DNA from: Desulfocapsa sp.
Lineage (GTDB): Bacteria; Desulfobacterota; Desulfobulbia; Desulfobulbales; Desulfocapsaceae
Length of the DNA: 55,547 bases
Assembly (NCBI GenBank): GCA_021737265.1
Contig: JAIPEF010000004.1
Span: 1 to 55,547, forward strand
Reading direction: 5' to 3'
Under the pieces are notes generated by a model, which saw only the letters and a program-made list of their open reading frames with translations, ran no database searches and was not told the DNA's origin. Both the position numbers and the translations under genes were made by a program. Within the stretch, counting starts at the first letter, position 1, and each line of letters opens with the position of its first letter. This document shows positions 25,870-33,913 of this stretch, piece by piece.

Positions 25870-26502
25870 ATGGGAGCAATGAAGGTGAAGTATTTCCATT
25901 TTAAGAGAACGCCGCTTTTTTATTTAGGGCTGGTTGTTATTCTGTGTCTCTCTGCTGTTCCGGCACATTTTGTTCAGTCACCGTACCAGGGAGATTGCCG
26001 GATCTATGAAATCAACATAGCGCTTGAAACTGAAGAAGAGGCAAAGCTTGAAATCTATTATGATATCGGCCGGGGATTCCACGAAATAGATCACCAGGAG
26101 GTGATAGTCGAGACCACCGGTGAAAAAGTAGCTATCCAAATGACTGTCCCGGTGTGGAAAAAGTTTACGAAATTAAGGATAGATCCAGTGGGTGGATCTG
26201 TGAAAATGAAAATTTATGGAATAGAAGTAAACTCTGCTGACGGTACATTCCATCATGCAGTGTCCCTTGCGGATTTAACGCCAGTGCAACAGATCAGCAA
26301 TGGTCACTGGAATGGCAAATATTACAGCTTTGAGACTCCTTCCGATGCCAATGATCCCATGTTGTTGGTGGTAAACATAGACGATCCTCAGAGGCAGGCA
26401 GCCGGGAAATCTCTTGCAGTATATGCTCTCTGGATTGGTGCAGGTTTTTTCGGCACAATCTTTTGCAACTGGATCTTTCGTTTCTTTATCCTTGGTTTGT
26501 AG
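25870..26502 (+). CDS. Membrane protein with beta-domain shared with the upstream methyltransferase
   Basis: This 210-residue protein has one membrane segment near the N-terminus (about 15-32) and one at the C-terminus (about 180-205), with a periplasmic domain between them. That domain has YYDIGRGFHE (Y63) and LRIDPVGGSVKMKI, matching YYDTGKGFNE and LRFDPLMGPVNIKI of the preceding methyltransferase. A glycan-binding beta-sandwich is plausible but unproven. The ATG at 25870 or the one at 25879 could be used. It lies 12 bp after the methyltransferase and 60-80 bp before the first glycosyltransferase. I do not recognise a named family. Confidence 0.75.
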   Translation: MGAMKVKYFHFKRTPLFYLGLVVILCLSAVPAHFVQSPYQGDCRIYEINIALETEEEAKLEIYYDIGRGFHEIDHQEVIVETTGEKVAIQMTVPVWKKFTKLRIDPVGGSVKMKIYGIEVNSADGTFHHAVSLADLTPVQQISNGHWNGKYYSFETPSDANDPMLLVVNIDDPQRQAAGKSLAVYALWIGAGFFGTIFCNWIFRFFILGL

Positions 26503-26582
26503 ATCGCTCCTTTTCTACTTATCAGCCACAGCAGATTGTCACTGAATGATCTGCTTTCGTCGTGTGGAGACAATTTGTTGTT

Positions 26583-27401
26583 ATGAATTCAAAAGTAGCT
26601 GCTATTGTTGTTTCCCATAACTCTTCTCCTTGTCTTGACAGGTGTCTGCATGGACTGGCAACACAGGAACACGCTTGTGATGAGATAGTTCTTGTTGATA
26701 GCGGTTCCACAGACAGACAGTATTTGTCGATTTTGAAAAAAAAGTATTCTTTCCAGTTGGTGCTTGCTGAGAATATAGGTTTTTCAAAAGCCAACAACCT
26801 GGGGGTTGAGAAAATCCCAGTCACTATGGATTTTGTCCTCTTTGTAAATCCCGATGTCTTTCTGCCCTCGGACTTTATCAAGAAGGCCCTGCATATTTGT
26901 GCCGGCGATCCGAAAATCGGAGTTGTCTCAGGGAAACTGCTTGCCTATAATTTAGACCGGGATGCATCCACTGGCAGGATCGATTCCACAGGTATTCGAC
27001 GTAAGTGGTATGGCCGATGGTATGATCGAGGTCAGGGTGAGGCCGATGTCGGACAGTATGATGAACCGGAAACCATGGCCGCACTCTGTGGCGCATTGCT
27101 GTTTTGCAGACAGGGGGCGCTGCAATCGTTACAGTCCCCGGTCTTTGACCCCGATTTTTTTCTTTATAAAGAAGATATTGAATTATCTCTTCGCTTGGCA
27201 AAGAGGGGATGGAAGCTTCTCTATCACCCGGATCTGTCTGCCTATCACTGCCGGGGGTGGCAAAATGAGCGCAGGGTAATGGCCTATCCCTTACGTAAGA
27301 CAGCGGCTCAAAGTGAAATCCTTCTCTATAAAAAACACCCCTCTCCCTATATCCTGTGGGCCTTATTGAAGTTTTTTCTGGTAGCAGTTCTTCGCCTGTG
27401 A
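26583..27401 (+). CDS. Glycosyltransferase family 2 (rhamnosyltransferase-like)
   Basis: This 272-residue GT-A fold enzyme is predicted to add a sugar to a lipid-linked glycan on the cytoplasmic face. The N-terminus AAIVVSHNSSPCLDRCLHGL and VLVDSGSTD, then FSKANNLGV and FVNPDVFLP (the DxD-like NPDV motif), place it near WbbL-type rhamnosyltransferases. FFLYKEDIELSLRLAKRGWKLLYHPDL holds the conserved ED motif. The ATG at 26583 matches the family start; an in-frame GTG at 26562 is possible. It ends only 5 bp before the start of the next glycosyltransferase gene. Donor and acceptor are unknown. Confidence 0.88.
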   Translation: MNSKVAAIVVSHNSSPCLDRCLHGLATQEHACDEIVLVDSGSTDRQYLSILKKKYSFQLVLAENIGFSKANNLGVEKIPVTMDFVLFVNPDVFLPSDFIKKALHICAGDPKIGVVSGKLLAYNLDRDASTGRIDSTGIRRKWYGRWYDRGQGEADVGQYDEPETMAALCGALLFCRQGALQSLQSPVFDPDFFLYKEDIELSLRLAKRGWKLLYHPDLSAYHCRGWQNERRVMAYPLRKTAAQSEILLYKKHPSPYILWALLKFFLVAVLRL

Positions 27402-27406
27402 ATGAA

Positions 27407-28348
27407 ATGAGCGCCAATTTACCACGTATTTCAGTTGTTATCCCCACCCTCAACGGTGGCAGCCTCCTGCGTCAGCTATTGCAGAAGCTTACCGTGCAGA
27501 GTGTGCAGGCGGATGAGATACTGGTGATAGACTCCAGTTCAACTGATGAAACGGTCAGGGTTGCAGAGCAACATGGTGCAACAGTGGTTTCCATTGGCCG
27601 CGATGAGTTTGAGCATGGAACCACCCGGAATCTGGCAATAAAACAATGTAGCGGTGATATTGTACTTTTTTTTACTCAGGACGCAGTCCCCGCGACTAAC
27701 GATCTTATTGAAAAACTGGTGGCAGCGGTTATCCGGGATCAGTCAATCGCTATCAGTTATGGGAGGCAGTTGCCGCATCCGGACGCATCACTTTCTGCCG
27801 CAGCTCTCAGAACTTTTAATTATCCTGACCAATCAAGGGTCCGGACTTTTTCAGATAGAGAAACGCTGGGATTGAAAACAGCATTTGTCTCCAACTCCTG
27901 TGCTGCTTATCGCAGGTCCTGTCTGGAAGAGATTGATTATTTTCAGGAAGGACTGGTTTTTGGAGAAGATACCTGTGCTGCAGGCAGATTACTGAAGAAT
28001 GGGTATGCAATTGCGTATGTCGCTGAGGCAGCTGTTTTTCACTCCCATAATTATTCTCTGCTCCAGGAGTTTCGTCGTTCTTTTGATATTGGTGTTTTGC
28101 ATAACTCAGAATATTGGCTCATCGAAACATTTGGCAGGGCTGAGGGGGAGGGGGGGGAATATGTCAGATTTGAACTTTCCATGATCCTCCAGCAAAAAAA
28201 GTTGTATCTGCTTCCTGTCTTTTTTCTTCGAAATCTGGCAAAATACAGTGGCTATAAATTGGGAAGCAAGTATCATGTCCTGCCTCAATGGCTGCTTCCG
28301 AAACTTAGTATGAATTGTAATTGGTGGAAAAGGCTTCCAAAGGGGTAA
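27407..28348 (+). CDS. Glycosyltransferase family 2, rhamnosyltransferase (RfbF-like)
   Basis: This 313-residue GT2 enzyme has ISVVIPTLNGG, ILVIDSSSTDET and the DEFEHGTTRNLAI segment characteristic of dTDP-rhamnosyltransferases. FFTQDAVP supplies the acidic metal-binding motif, and GLVFGEDTCAAGRLLKNGYAIAY the catalytic ED. The ATG at 27407 is taken because it lies directly before the conserved domain; the longer frame overlaps the previous gene. It probably extends the repeat unit begun by the sugar-phosphate transferase encoded next. Confidence 0.88.
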   Translation: MSANLPRISVVIPTLNGGSLLRQLLQKLTVQSVQADEILVIDSSSTDETVRVAEQHGATVVSIGRDEFEHGTTRNLAIKQCSGDIVLFFTQDAVPATNDLIEKLVAAVIRDQSIAISYGRQLPHPDASLSAAALRTFNYPDQSRVRTFSDRETLGLKTAFVSNSCAAYRRSCLEEIDYFQEGLVFGEDTCAAGRLLKNGYAIAYVAEAAVFHSHNYSLLQEFRRSFDIGVLHNSEYWLIETFGRAEGEGGEYVRFELSMILQQKKLYLLPVFFLRNLAKYSGYKLGSKYHVLPQWLLPKLSMNCNWWKRLPKG

Positions 28349-28382
28349 ATTTAAGCGTTTATAGCTGGTGTAGTGGTCTTTT

Positions 28383-29801
28383 ATGAATATGCTTTCTTCC
28401 ACAAATCTCAGGGAACAGAGTTCCATCATGGCCAGGCTTCTGCATGTCATTGACTGTGCAGTTGTTGTTGGTTTCCTGTGGCTGCTGCTGGTCTGGTACA
28501 GAGTACCCTGGACCCCTTATTACAGCCGATTTGCCTTTATAACAGCGGTTCTCTGCCTTATCACTTTTCAGTCCTTTCAACTCTACCGGTCCTGGCGGGG
28601 CTGGAAGTTTTTCCAGGAGTTTCTAGTCATTGTCCGGGCCTGGAGCACTGTTGTCGGGGTGCTGCTCTTTTATTTCTTTGTTTTTAAGATTTCCCACGCC
28701 TATTCAAGGGTGGTGTTCCTGATCTGGTCCATCTCCACTCCCTTGCTTCTTTTTACCCTCCATGTGGTCGCCAGAAAGATTCTCCATTATTTTCGTTCTC
28801 AAGGGAAGAATGTGAGACATGCTGTGGTGGCAGGCGCTGGTGCTCTCGGCCTGTCTCTGGCCAGGGAGTTGGAAACAATTCCCTGGGCCGGTATTGAGGT
28901 CATAGGCTTTTTTGATGATAAGGTTGAAGAAAGTGAAGAGCTCAAGAAAATGGGTAAATCCATTTTGGGTGACATCAATACTCTTCCAGGTTACCTGCAG
29001 AGTAATGATATTGATTATGTCTATATAGCTCTCCCCATGCGGGCTGAAAAAAAGATTTTTAAAATTCTTCGGGAGTGTCGATCTTTCGGGGCCCGGATTT
29101 ATCTGGTGCCGGATCTCTATGTGTATGGCCTTCATCATGCCGAGATGCAGTCCCTTGGCAATCTGCTTATCCTTAATTTTAATCCAAACACCGAGTGGAA
29201 AAGGAGCTTTGACGTTATTTTTTCAAGTCTGGTTCTAGCGCTCATCTCACCCCTTCTTCTTGTTATTGCTGCTTTGGTAAAGCTTCAAGATGGCGGCCCG
29301 GTCTTTTATCGGCATCCCCGGATCACCTCCACCGGCAGAGAGTTTGGCTGTCTGAAATTCAGATCAATGGTGGTTGGAGCAGAAGAACAACTGGAGCAGA
29401 TTCTTGCAGATGATCCAAAGTTACGCAGGGAGTGGGAGGGGAGTTTTAAGTTGAAGGACGATCCCCGCATAACCCGGTTAGGAAAATTTTTACGAAAAAC
29501 CAGTCTCGATGAGCTGCCGCAATTTGTCAACGTCCTTAAGGGTGAAATGAGTGTTGTTGGAGCAAGACCGATAATAGGTAAGGAACTGGTTGGTTTTTAT
29601 AAGGAAAGTGCCGGACGTTATTGTTCCATGAAACCCGGGATTACCGGTCCCTGGCAGGTTGGTCGCCGTTCTGACAGCAGCAACTATGACGAACGGGTGG
29701 GCATGGATGACTGGTATATCCTGAACTATTCCCTGTGGACTGATATCAAGATTATTGCAAAAACCATCAAACGTATATTTGACGGACGCGGGGCCTATTG
29801 A
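28383..29801 (+). CDS. Undecaprenyl-phosphate sugar phosphotransferase (WbaP/WcaJ-like)
   Basis: This 472-residue polyisoprenyl-phosphate hexose-1-phosphate transferase starts exopolysaccharide or O-antigen synthesis by moving sugar-1-phosphate onto undecaprenyl phosphate. The N-terminal half has about four membrane helices, then a nucleotide-binding-like domain (AVVAGAGALGLSLARELE). The catalytic C-terminus begins KRSFDVIFSSLVLALISPLLL, followed by FYRHPR, GCLKFRSMV, the DDPRITRLGKFLRKTSLDELPQ block and GEMSVVGARP. Length and order match WcaJ/WbaP. It closes the five-gene locus. Flippase and polymerase genes are not present in the window. Confidence 0.95.
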   Translation: MNMLSSTNLREQSSIMARLLHVIDCAVVVGFLWLLLVWYRVPWTPYYSRFAFITAVLCLITFQSFQLYRSWRGWKFFQEFLVIVRAWSTVVGVLLFYFFVFKISHAYSRVVFLIWSISTPLLLFTLHVVARKILHYFRSQGKNVRHAVVAGAGALGLSLARELETIPWAGIEVIGFFDDKVEESEELKKMGKSILGDINTLPGYLQSNDIDYVYIALPMRAEKKIFKILRECRSFGARIYLVPDLYVYGLHHAEMQSLGNLLILNFNPNTEWKRSFDVIFSSLVLALISPLLLVIAALVKLQDGGPVFYRHPRITSTGREFGCLKFRSMVVGAEEQLEQILADDPKLRREWEGSFKLKDDPRITRLGKFLRKTSLDELPQFVNVLKGEMSVVGARPIIGKELVGFYKESAGRYCSMKPGITGPWQVGRRSDSSNYDERVGMDDWYILNYSLWTDIKIIAKTIKRIFDGRGAY

Positions 29802-29836
29802 TCAATATAAACAGTTGAGGGCCTGAAGGTGATGGG

Positions 29837-30385
29837 CTAAAAAACTGTTATTTTGTAGAAAAGTGGATGGTGGTATTCGGGCCATTTTGTAGCCTCTTTT
29901 TCCTCCTCTTTTCCCTCCTCTTTTACTGTGACATGTTTTGCGGACGCGGCAATAAGCCGCTGGGGATAGTTTCCGGCCAACAGAGCGTCTTTGTCTTCTT
30001 CAGTTTCTGGGATTTGCACCAGAAGACATTCTTCCCGGCTTGCAAACATACTTTCAACTGCAGAGACAAGCAGGCTGATGGTTTTCCATCTGGACGTGCT
30101 GTCCATCTTTCCAGCGAATTCTTCGGCAGATAAAAAGATGTACCATTTACCTTTTATTTTTTTTGCCCCAAATCCTTCAAGAATCTCACGGGATTTTTTC
30201 TTGTCCAGGATGGGAGGTGTACAGTCAGGACTGGTTCCCGGTTCTGTCCTTTGGACAGCAATGTCATCATGGCAACTCGGGATACCTGAGCCACCCTGGT
30301 AGGCAAAACATGATGTGGACGCAAAAATAGCGGGTAAGAGATACAGGATTACGGTTAACAGTGGGAAAAAATGGATTTTCTTCAC
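29837..30385 (-). CDS. Exported protein of unknown function
   Basis: This 182-residue protein has a signal peptide at about 1-28 (LLTVILYLLPAIFAS). The mature protein has several cysteines near its start (SCHDD, DCTPP), a lysine-rich middle with a WYIFLSAEEF segment and an acidic lysine/glutamate stretch (EEGKEEEKE) near the C-terminus. The start is a GTG at 30385 with GAGGAG five bases upstream, which strongly supports translation. It faces the polysaccharide operon tail to tail. No family was recognised. Confidence 0.72.
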   Translation of the reverse strand: MKKIHFFPLLTVILYLLPAIFASTSCFAYQGGSGIPSCHDDIAVQRTEPGTSPDCTPPILDKKKSREILEGFGAKKIKGKWYIFLSAEEFAGKMDSTSRWKTISLLVSAVESMFASREECLLVQIPETEEDKDALLAGNYPQRLIAASAKHVTVKEEGKEEEKEATKWPEYHHPLFYKITVF

Positions 30386-30714
30386 ATCAACTCCTCATGA
30401 TTGGTTGACGTCTTTATTCGAAAAAAAAGAGTCAGGTTGTTATGTCCATAGTGGACAATATGATGCAGATGCTTTGATGTAGTTTTAGTCGTCAGAATAT
30501 GGTGGAAAGTCAGCCTACCTAAAAGAGTATGATTCCGCAATAAATAAGTGTTCACGTTTACTTCTTCTTTGTTCTTTTGCTTCAGGGCCTTTCTTCCTGT
30601 AATATGGCTTGCATCGGTTTGTATTTGTCCCCTCCATCTTCAGCCTGTAAAATAAGATAGAGATTATATTGAAAATGAAGGGGTAATAAGTGAGAAATAA
30701 TATTTAAAAATCGA
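30386..30714. other. Intergenic region without recognised genes
   Basis: These 329 bp lie upstream of the exported-protein gene and downstream of cooC, both on the minus strand. Apart from the dyad at 30443-30457, I see only A/T-rich sequence. No terminator with a clean T-run was found for cooC. Confidence 0.5.
30443..30457. promoter_or_regulatory. Perfect TGTCCA-tag-TGGACA dyad, possible operator
   Basis: The 6-bp arms with 3-bp centre lie 58 bp upstream of the exported-protein start, where a regulator could overlap the promoter. No regulator gene is adjacent. Confidence 0.3.
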
Positions 30715-31467
30715 TTAATTCATTATTGCCTGCAGCAGTGTTGATGGTGCAGCACCTGCTGCTTCGTCAAGTCTAGTAATAGGGATCTCTTGGCGTTCTG
30801 CTTTTCTTATTGTTTGCGAGTCAGGAAAACAGGCAATGGGTTCTGCTCCTAGTCCTTCTTCTAGAAAATGTATGTCTTCGTCGTCTGTTACCAGATTACC
30901 GACAAAGCTGATTTTGGGGATCTTCACATCTTCTGCCAGTTTTTTTACCTTGAGTGCCGTACGAATGGATGATTTTGAAGGGATGACAACGATCAGCAGA
31001 TGATCAATACCGGCGATGGTTCCGCGTCCAAGATGCTCCACTCCGGCCTCCATATCAAGGAGCACAACCTGGTCTTTTGAGAGGAGGAGCTTGGTCAGCA
31101 TGCGCCGCAACACATTGTTTTCCGGACAGGCGCAGCCTTTGTCCCCTGTCTGGATGGCACCAAGCACCATCAGTTTCATACCATCGTGGCTGAGCATGAA
31201 CTCTTCCAACAGGTCGTTTACCTCCGGATTCATGTTATACATGGGGGAGCCTGCAGTCTTCCCGGAACGTTCCGCCAGAAGCTTGGTCATCTCTGCAATG
31301 GGACGAATATCTCCCGGGTTTGGAACACCAAGGGTTTCGGCCATGTGGGGGCTGGGATCGGCATCAATTACCAGCACGTCTTTGCCGCTTTTTTTCAACT
31401 CTGCTGCCAGAAGTGCCATAATGGTGGTTTTTCCCACTCCGCCTTTGCCGCTGATTGCAATTTTCAT
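30715..31467 (-). CDS. cooC: CooC-type CO dehydrogenase nickel-insertion ATPase
   Basis: This 250-residue MinD/SIMIBI-class ATPase matures the nickel site of carbon monoxide dehydrogenase. The deviant Walker A GKGGVGKTT is at 8-15. The metal-binding CxC motif is C112 and C114 (KGCACPEN), where nickel or zinc binds at the dimer interface in characterised CooC proteins. LLDMEAGVEHLGRG is the Walker B/switch region of this family. The ATG at 31467 has GAGGAAAA directly upstream and removes an unconserved 11-residue extension. No CODH (cooS/acsA) gene is in the window, so its client must be encoded elsewhere. Confidence 0.9.
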   Translation of the reverse strand: MKIAISGKGGVGKTTIMALLAAELKKSGKDVLVIDADPSPHMAETLGVPNPGDIRPIAEMTKLLAERSGKTAGSPMYNMNPEVNDLLEEFMLSHDGMKLMVLGAIQTGDKGCACPENNVLRRMLTKLLLSKDQVVLLDMEAGVEHLGRGTIAGIDHLLIVVIPSKSSIRTALKVKKLAEDVKIPKISFVGNLVTDDEDIHFLEEGLGAEPIACFPDSQTIRKAERQEIPITRLDEAAGAAPSTLLQAIMN

Positions 31468-31726
31468 TTTTCCTCTCGGGCTATCCTCTTTTACTTGCAT
31501 GCTCTGTCACAATGGTTATATCTTAAAAGTATCTTGAAAAATTGCTATCTGTCGCGACTACAGCGTCACTAGAAAAATAAAAATGCTCACATAATCTCTA
31601 ATATGCTCCGCCTTTTATTTTTCATGTTCCTTGTATTCAAACCAGGTATCTAATTTTTCATGGTACTCTTAACAGGAAATGTAGCGTATTTATTGTATTG
31701 CGTAAACTAAGAACAGGAGTTTTTAA

Positions 31727-32434
31727 ATGGAACACGTTAGTAATCAGATAACCCTTGCCCAGGCAAAACAGGAAGCGTCCACCATTTTTCTGGCAAAGGT
31801 ATTTAACTGGATGGCAATTGGTCTTGGTATAACCGGCGTTGTTGCCTGGTTTACTGCTTCAAGCGGCTTGGCGGCGCAACTGGTGGCAAGCCCACTTTTT
31901 ATGATTCTGCTTATTGCTGAACTAGGATTGGTCTTTTTTCTTTCTGCCAGGATTAATAAAATTCAGGCAGGGACAGCCACAGGGCTTTTCGTCGGCTATG
32001 CAGGACTCAATGGCCTTACCCTGTCCATGATCTTTCTGGCCTACACCCAGTCTTCCATTGCGGCCACTTTTTTTATTACCGCTGGAATGTTTGGTGCCAT
32101 GGCAGTCTATGGATTTGTAACCAAACGTGATCTTTCAGGAATGGGATCATTTCTTTTTATGGGGCTGATTGGAATTATCATTGCCTCAGTGGTAAATATA
32201 TTCCTGAAGAGTTCTTCTCTTTACTGGGCCATTTCCCTCATCGGTGTCTTTGTCTTTGTCGGTCTCACTGCCTATGATGTACAAAAGATTAAAAACATGG
32301 GTGAGGAAGGCATCATGGAGCAGGGCGAAGAGATGGTGAAAAAAGGTGCCATCATGGGTGCCCTTGCCCTGTACCTCGATTTCATCAATCTGTTTCTCAT
32401 GATGCTTCGCTTTTTTGGTGGCTCCAGAGACTAA
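31727..32434 (+). CDS. Bax inhibitor-1/YccA family membrane protein
   Basis: This 235-residue inner-membrane protein has seven predicted helices and a cytoplasmic N-terminus (about 1-25). Family features include KVFNWMAIGLGITGVVAW, NGLTLSMIFLAYT, AVYGFVTKRDLSGMG and, near the end, TAYDVQKIKNMG and ALYLDFINLFLMMLRFFG with the conserved aspartates that form the calcium/proton-sensing pair in BsYetJ. E. coli YccA modulates FtsH, and others leak calcium; the role here is open. A terminator follows. Confidence 0.94.
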   Translation: MEHVSNQITLAQAKQEASTIFLAKVFNWMAIGLGITGVVAWFTASSGLAAQLVASPLFMILLIAELGLVFFLSARINKIQAGTATGLFVGYAGLNGLTLSMIFLAYTQSSIAATFFITAGMFGAMAVYGFVTKRDLSGMGSFLFMGLIGIIIASVVNIFLKSSSLYWAISLIGVFVFVGLTAYDVQKIKNMGEEGIMEQGEEMVKKGAIMGALALYLDFINLFLMMLRFFGGSRD

Positions 32435-32458
32435 GAACGGATTTTTCTGTCATCCGGC

Positions 32459-32502
32459 AAAAAGCATGTCCTGCACTTGCGGGCCATGCTTTTTGTGTTT
32501 TT
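32459..32502 (+). terminator. Rho-independent terminator after the Bax-inhibitor-1 gene
   Basis: AAAAAGCATG (32459-32468) pairs with CATGCTTTTT (32485-32494), and the stem can extend into the GC-rich loop. TGTTTTT follows. Confidence 0.8.
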
Positions 32503-32517
32503 AAGTATTCATAGGGC

Positions 32518-32675
32518 TGACAAGTTCATAAAAAAGGTCAAGTTTGAGATGGCTAAGTAAAAAACTTCATATGCGAGGCGCACATTTATTATTTTATTTC
32601 GGCGTACTAAGGTACGTCGTAATCAAATAATAAATGTAGCAACGAAGTAGATGAAGGATTTTTACGACGCCATCA
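32518..32675 (+). repeat. Interspersed repeat family, copy D with inner module
   Basis: The left end (TGACAAGTTCATAAAAA) is a variant of TGATAAACTCGTAAAAA and the right end is TTTTTACGACGCCATCA. The inner module runs from CTTCATATGCGAGGC to GATGAAG and has a palindromic core built on CATTTATTATTT/AAATAATAAATG. The right end stops 10 bp before the coaBC ATG, so the repeat forms the gene's leader. Confidence 0.82.
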
Positions 32676-32685
32676 AGGTTGAAAT

Positions 32686-33897
32686 ATGCAAAACGGCTTT
32701 ACAGGAAAAAAAATAGTTCTGGGAGTGACTGGTTCCATTGCCGCCTTTAAGGTGGCCGGTTGGGTCAGTACCCTTGCCCAGGAGGGCGCGGATATTTCAG
32801 TGGTGATGACTGAAGCAGCTTCCCGTTTTGTGACCCCCCTGACCTTTGCGGCCTTATCCGGCAATCCGGTATTCACTGACATGTTCCAGGCAGAAGAGGC
32901 CCATGCCATTTCTCATATACAGCTCGGTCAGGAGGCAGACCTGGTGCTCATTGCTCCGGCCACCGCCAATACCATTGCAAAGCTGGCCCATGGAATGGCA
33001 GATGACCTGCTGTCGACAACTGTTCTTGCTGCTGCGTGTCCGGTTCTGATTGCTCCCACCATGAACAGTAAAATGCTCGAAAATCCAGCTACTCAGCGTA
33101 ATCTTACCTTATTGCGGGAACTGGGACATGGAATCATAGAGCCGGAGTTTGGAAAAATGGCCTGCAAAACTGAAGGGCCCGGTCGGCTGCCTGAGTGGGA
33201 AGATGTCCGGGAGCAGCTTCTTGCCTCTCTCACAAAGCAGGACCTTGCCGGAGAAAAAATTCTGATCACTGCCGGTCCCACCCGTGAAAATCTGGATCCT
33301 GCCCGTTTTTTAAGTAATCGATCGTCCGGGAAGATGGGTTATGCACTCGCCCGCACAGCAAAGAGAAGGGGGGCAGAGGTTCTGCTTATCAGTGGTCCCA
33401 CAGCTCTACCCACGCCATACGGAGTGCGGCGAATCAATATCCAGACTGCAAAAGATATGCATGATGCAGTGATGGACAACTGCGGCGCTGCTTCAGTGAT
33501 TATCAAAGCCGCAGCTGTAAGTGATTTCCGTCCCCGCAAAACGGCCCTTGAAAAGGTAAAGAAAGATACTGCTGAACTTGTCCTCAACCTTAAACAGACA
33601 GACGACATACTCAAAAAACTCGGTCAGAAGAAGGAGAAGTACGACTATCTCCTGGTGGGTTTTGCAGCAGAAAGCAGCAATCTCCGGGCAGCCGGTGAAA
33701 AAAAACTGAAAGAGAAGAATCTGGATCTGATTGCCATTAATGATATAGGCTGCAGTAATACTGGATTTGAAGCCGATACCAATCAGGTGACCTTGCTCGA
33801 TAAGGATGGTTTCACCGAGCTGCCTCTGATTTCCAAAGAACAAACCGCAAACCTGATCCTTGACAGAATTGGGAAACTCCTAACACCTGACAGCTGA
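32686..33897 (+). CDS. coaBC: Bifunctional phosphopantothenoylcysteine decarboxylase/synthase
   Basis: This 403-residue enzyme makes 4'-phosphopantetheine for coenzyme A: the C-terminal CoaB domain joins cysteine to phosphopantothenate and the N-terminal CoaC domain decarboxylates the product. The flavin-containing CoaC domain (about 1-185) shows GVTGSIAAFKVA, the catalytic histidine region AHAISHIQLG, ADLVLIAPATANTIAK and the PTMNSKM substrate motif. CoaB (about 190-403) shows ITAGPTRENLDPARFLSNRSSGKMGYA, IKAAAVSDFRP and the conserved lysine KLKEKNLDLIAIND. The ribosome-binding site is weak (AAGG) and lies just after repeat copy D. Confidence 0.96.
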   Translation: MQNGFTGKKIVLGVTGSIAAFKVAGWVSTLAQEGADISVVMTEAASRFVTPLTFAALSGNPVFTDMFQAEEAHAISHIQLGQEADLVLIAPATANTIAKLAHGMADDLLSTTVLAAACPVLIAPTMNSKMLENPATQRNLTLLRELGHGIIEPEFGKMACKTEGPGRLPEWEDVREQLLASLTKQDLAGEKILITAGPTRENLDPARFLSNRSSGKMGYALARTAKRRGAEVLLISGPTALPTPYGVRRINIQTAKDMHDAVMDNCGAASVIIKAAAVSDFRPRKTALEKVKKDTAELVLNLKQTDDILKKLGQKKEKYDYLLVGFAAESSNLRAAGEKKLKEKNLDLIAINDIGCSNTGFEADTNQVTLLDKDGFTELPLISKEQTANLILDRIGKLLTPDS

Positions 33898-33913
33898 TAC
33901 CTGATACCTGTTC

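Noticed and set aside
33885..33912. Short tandem CTGATACCTG words between coaBC and the MFS gene
   Set aside because: Only two or three imperfect units, too short to call a repeat array or CRISPR.
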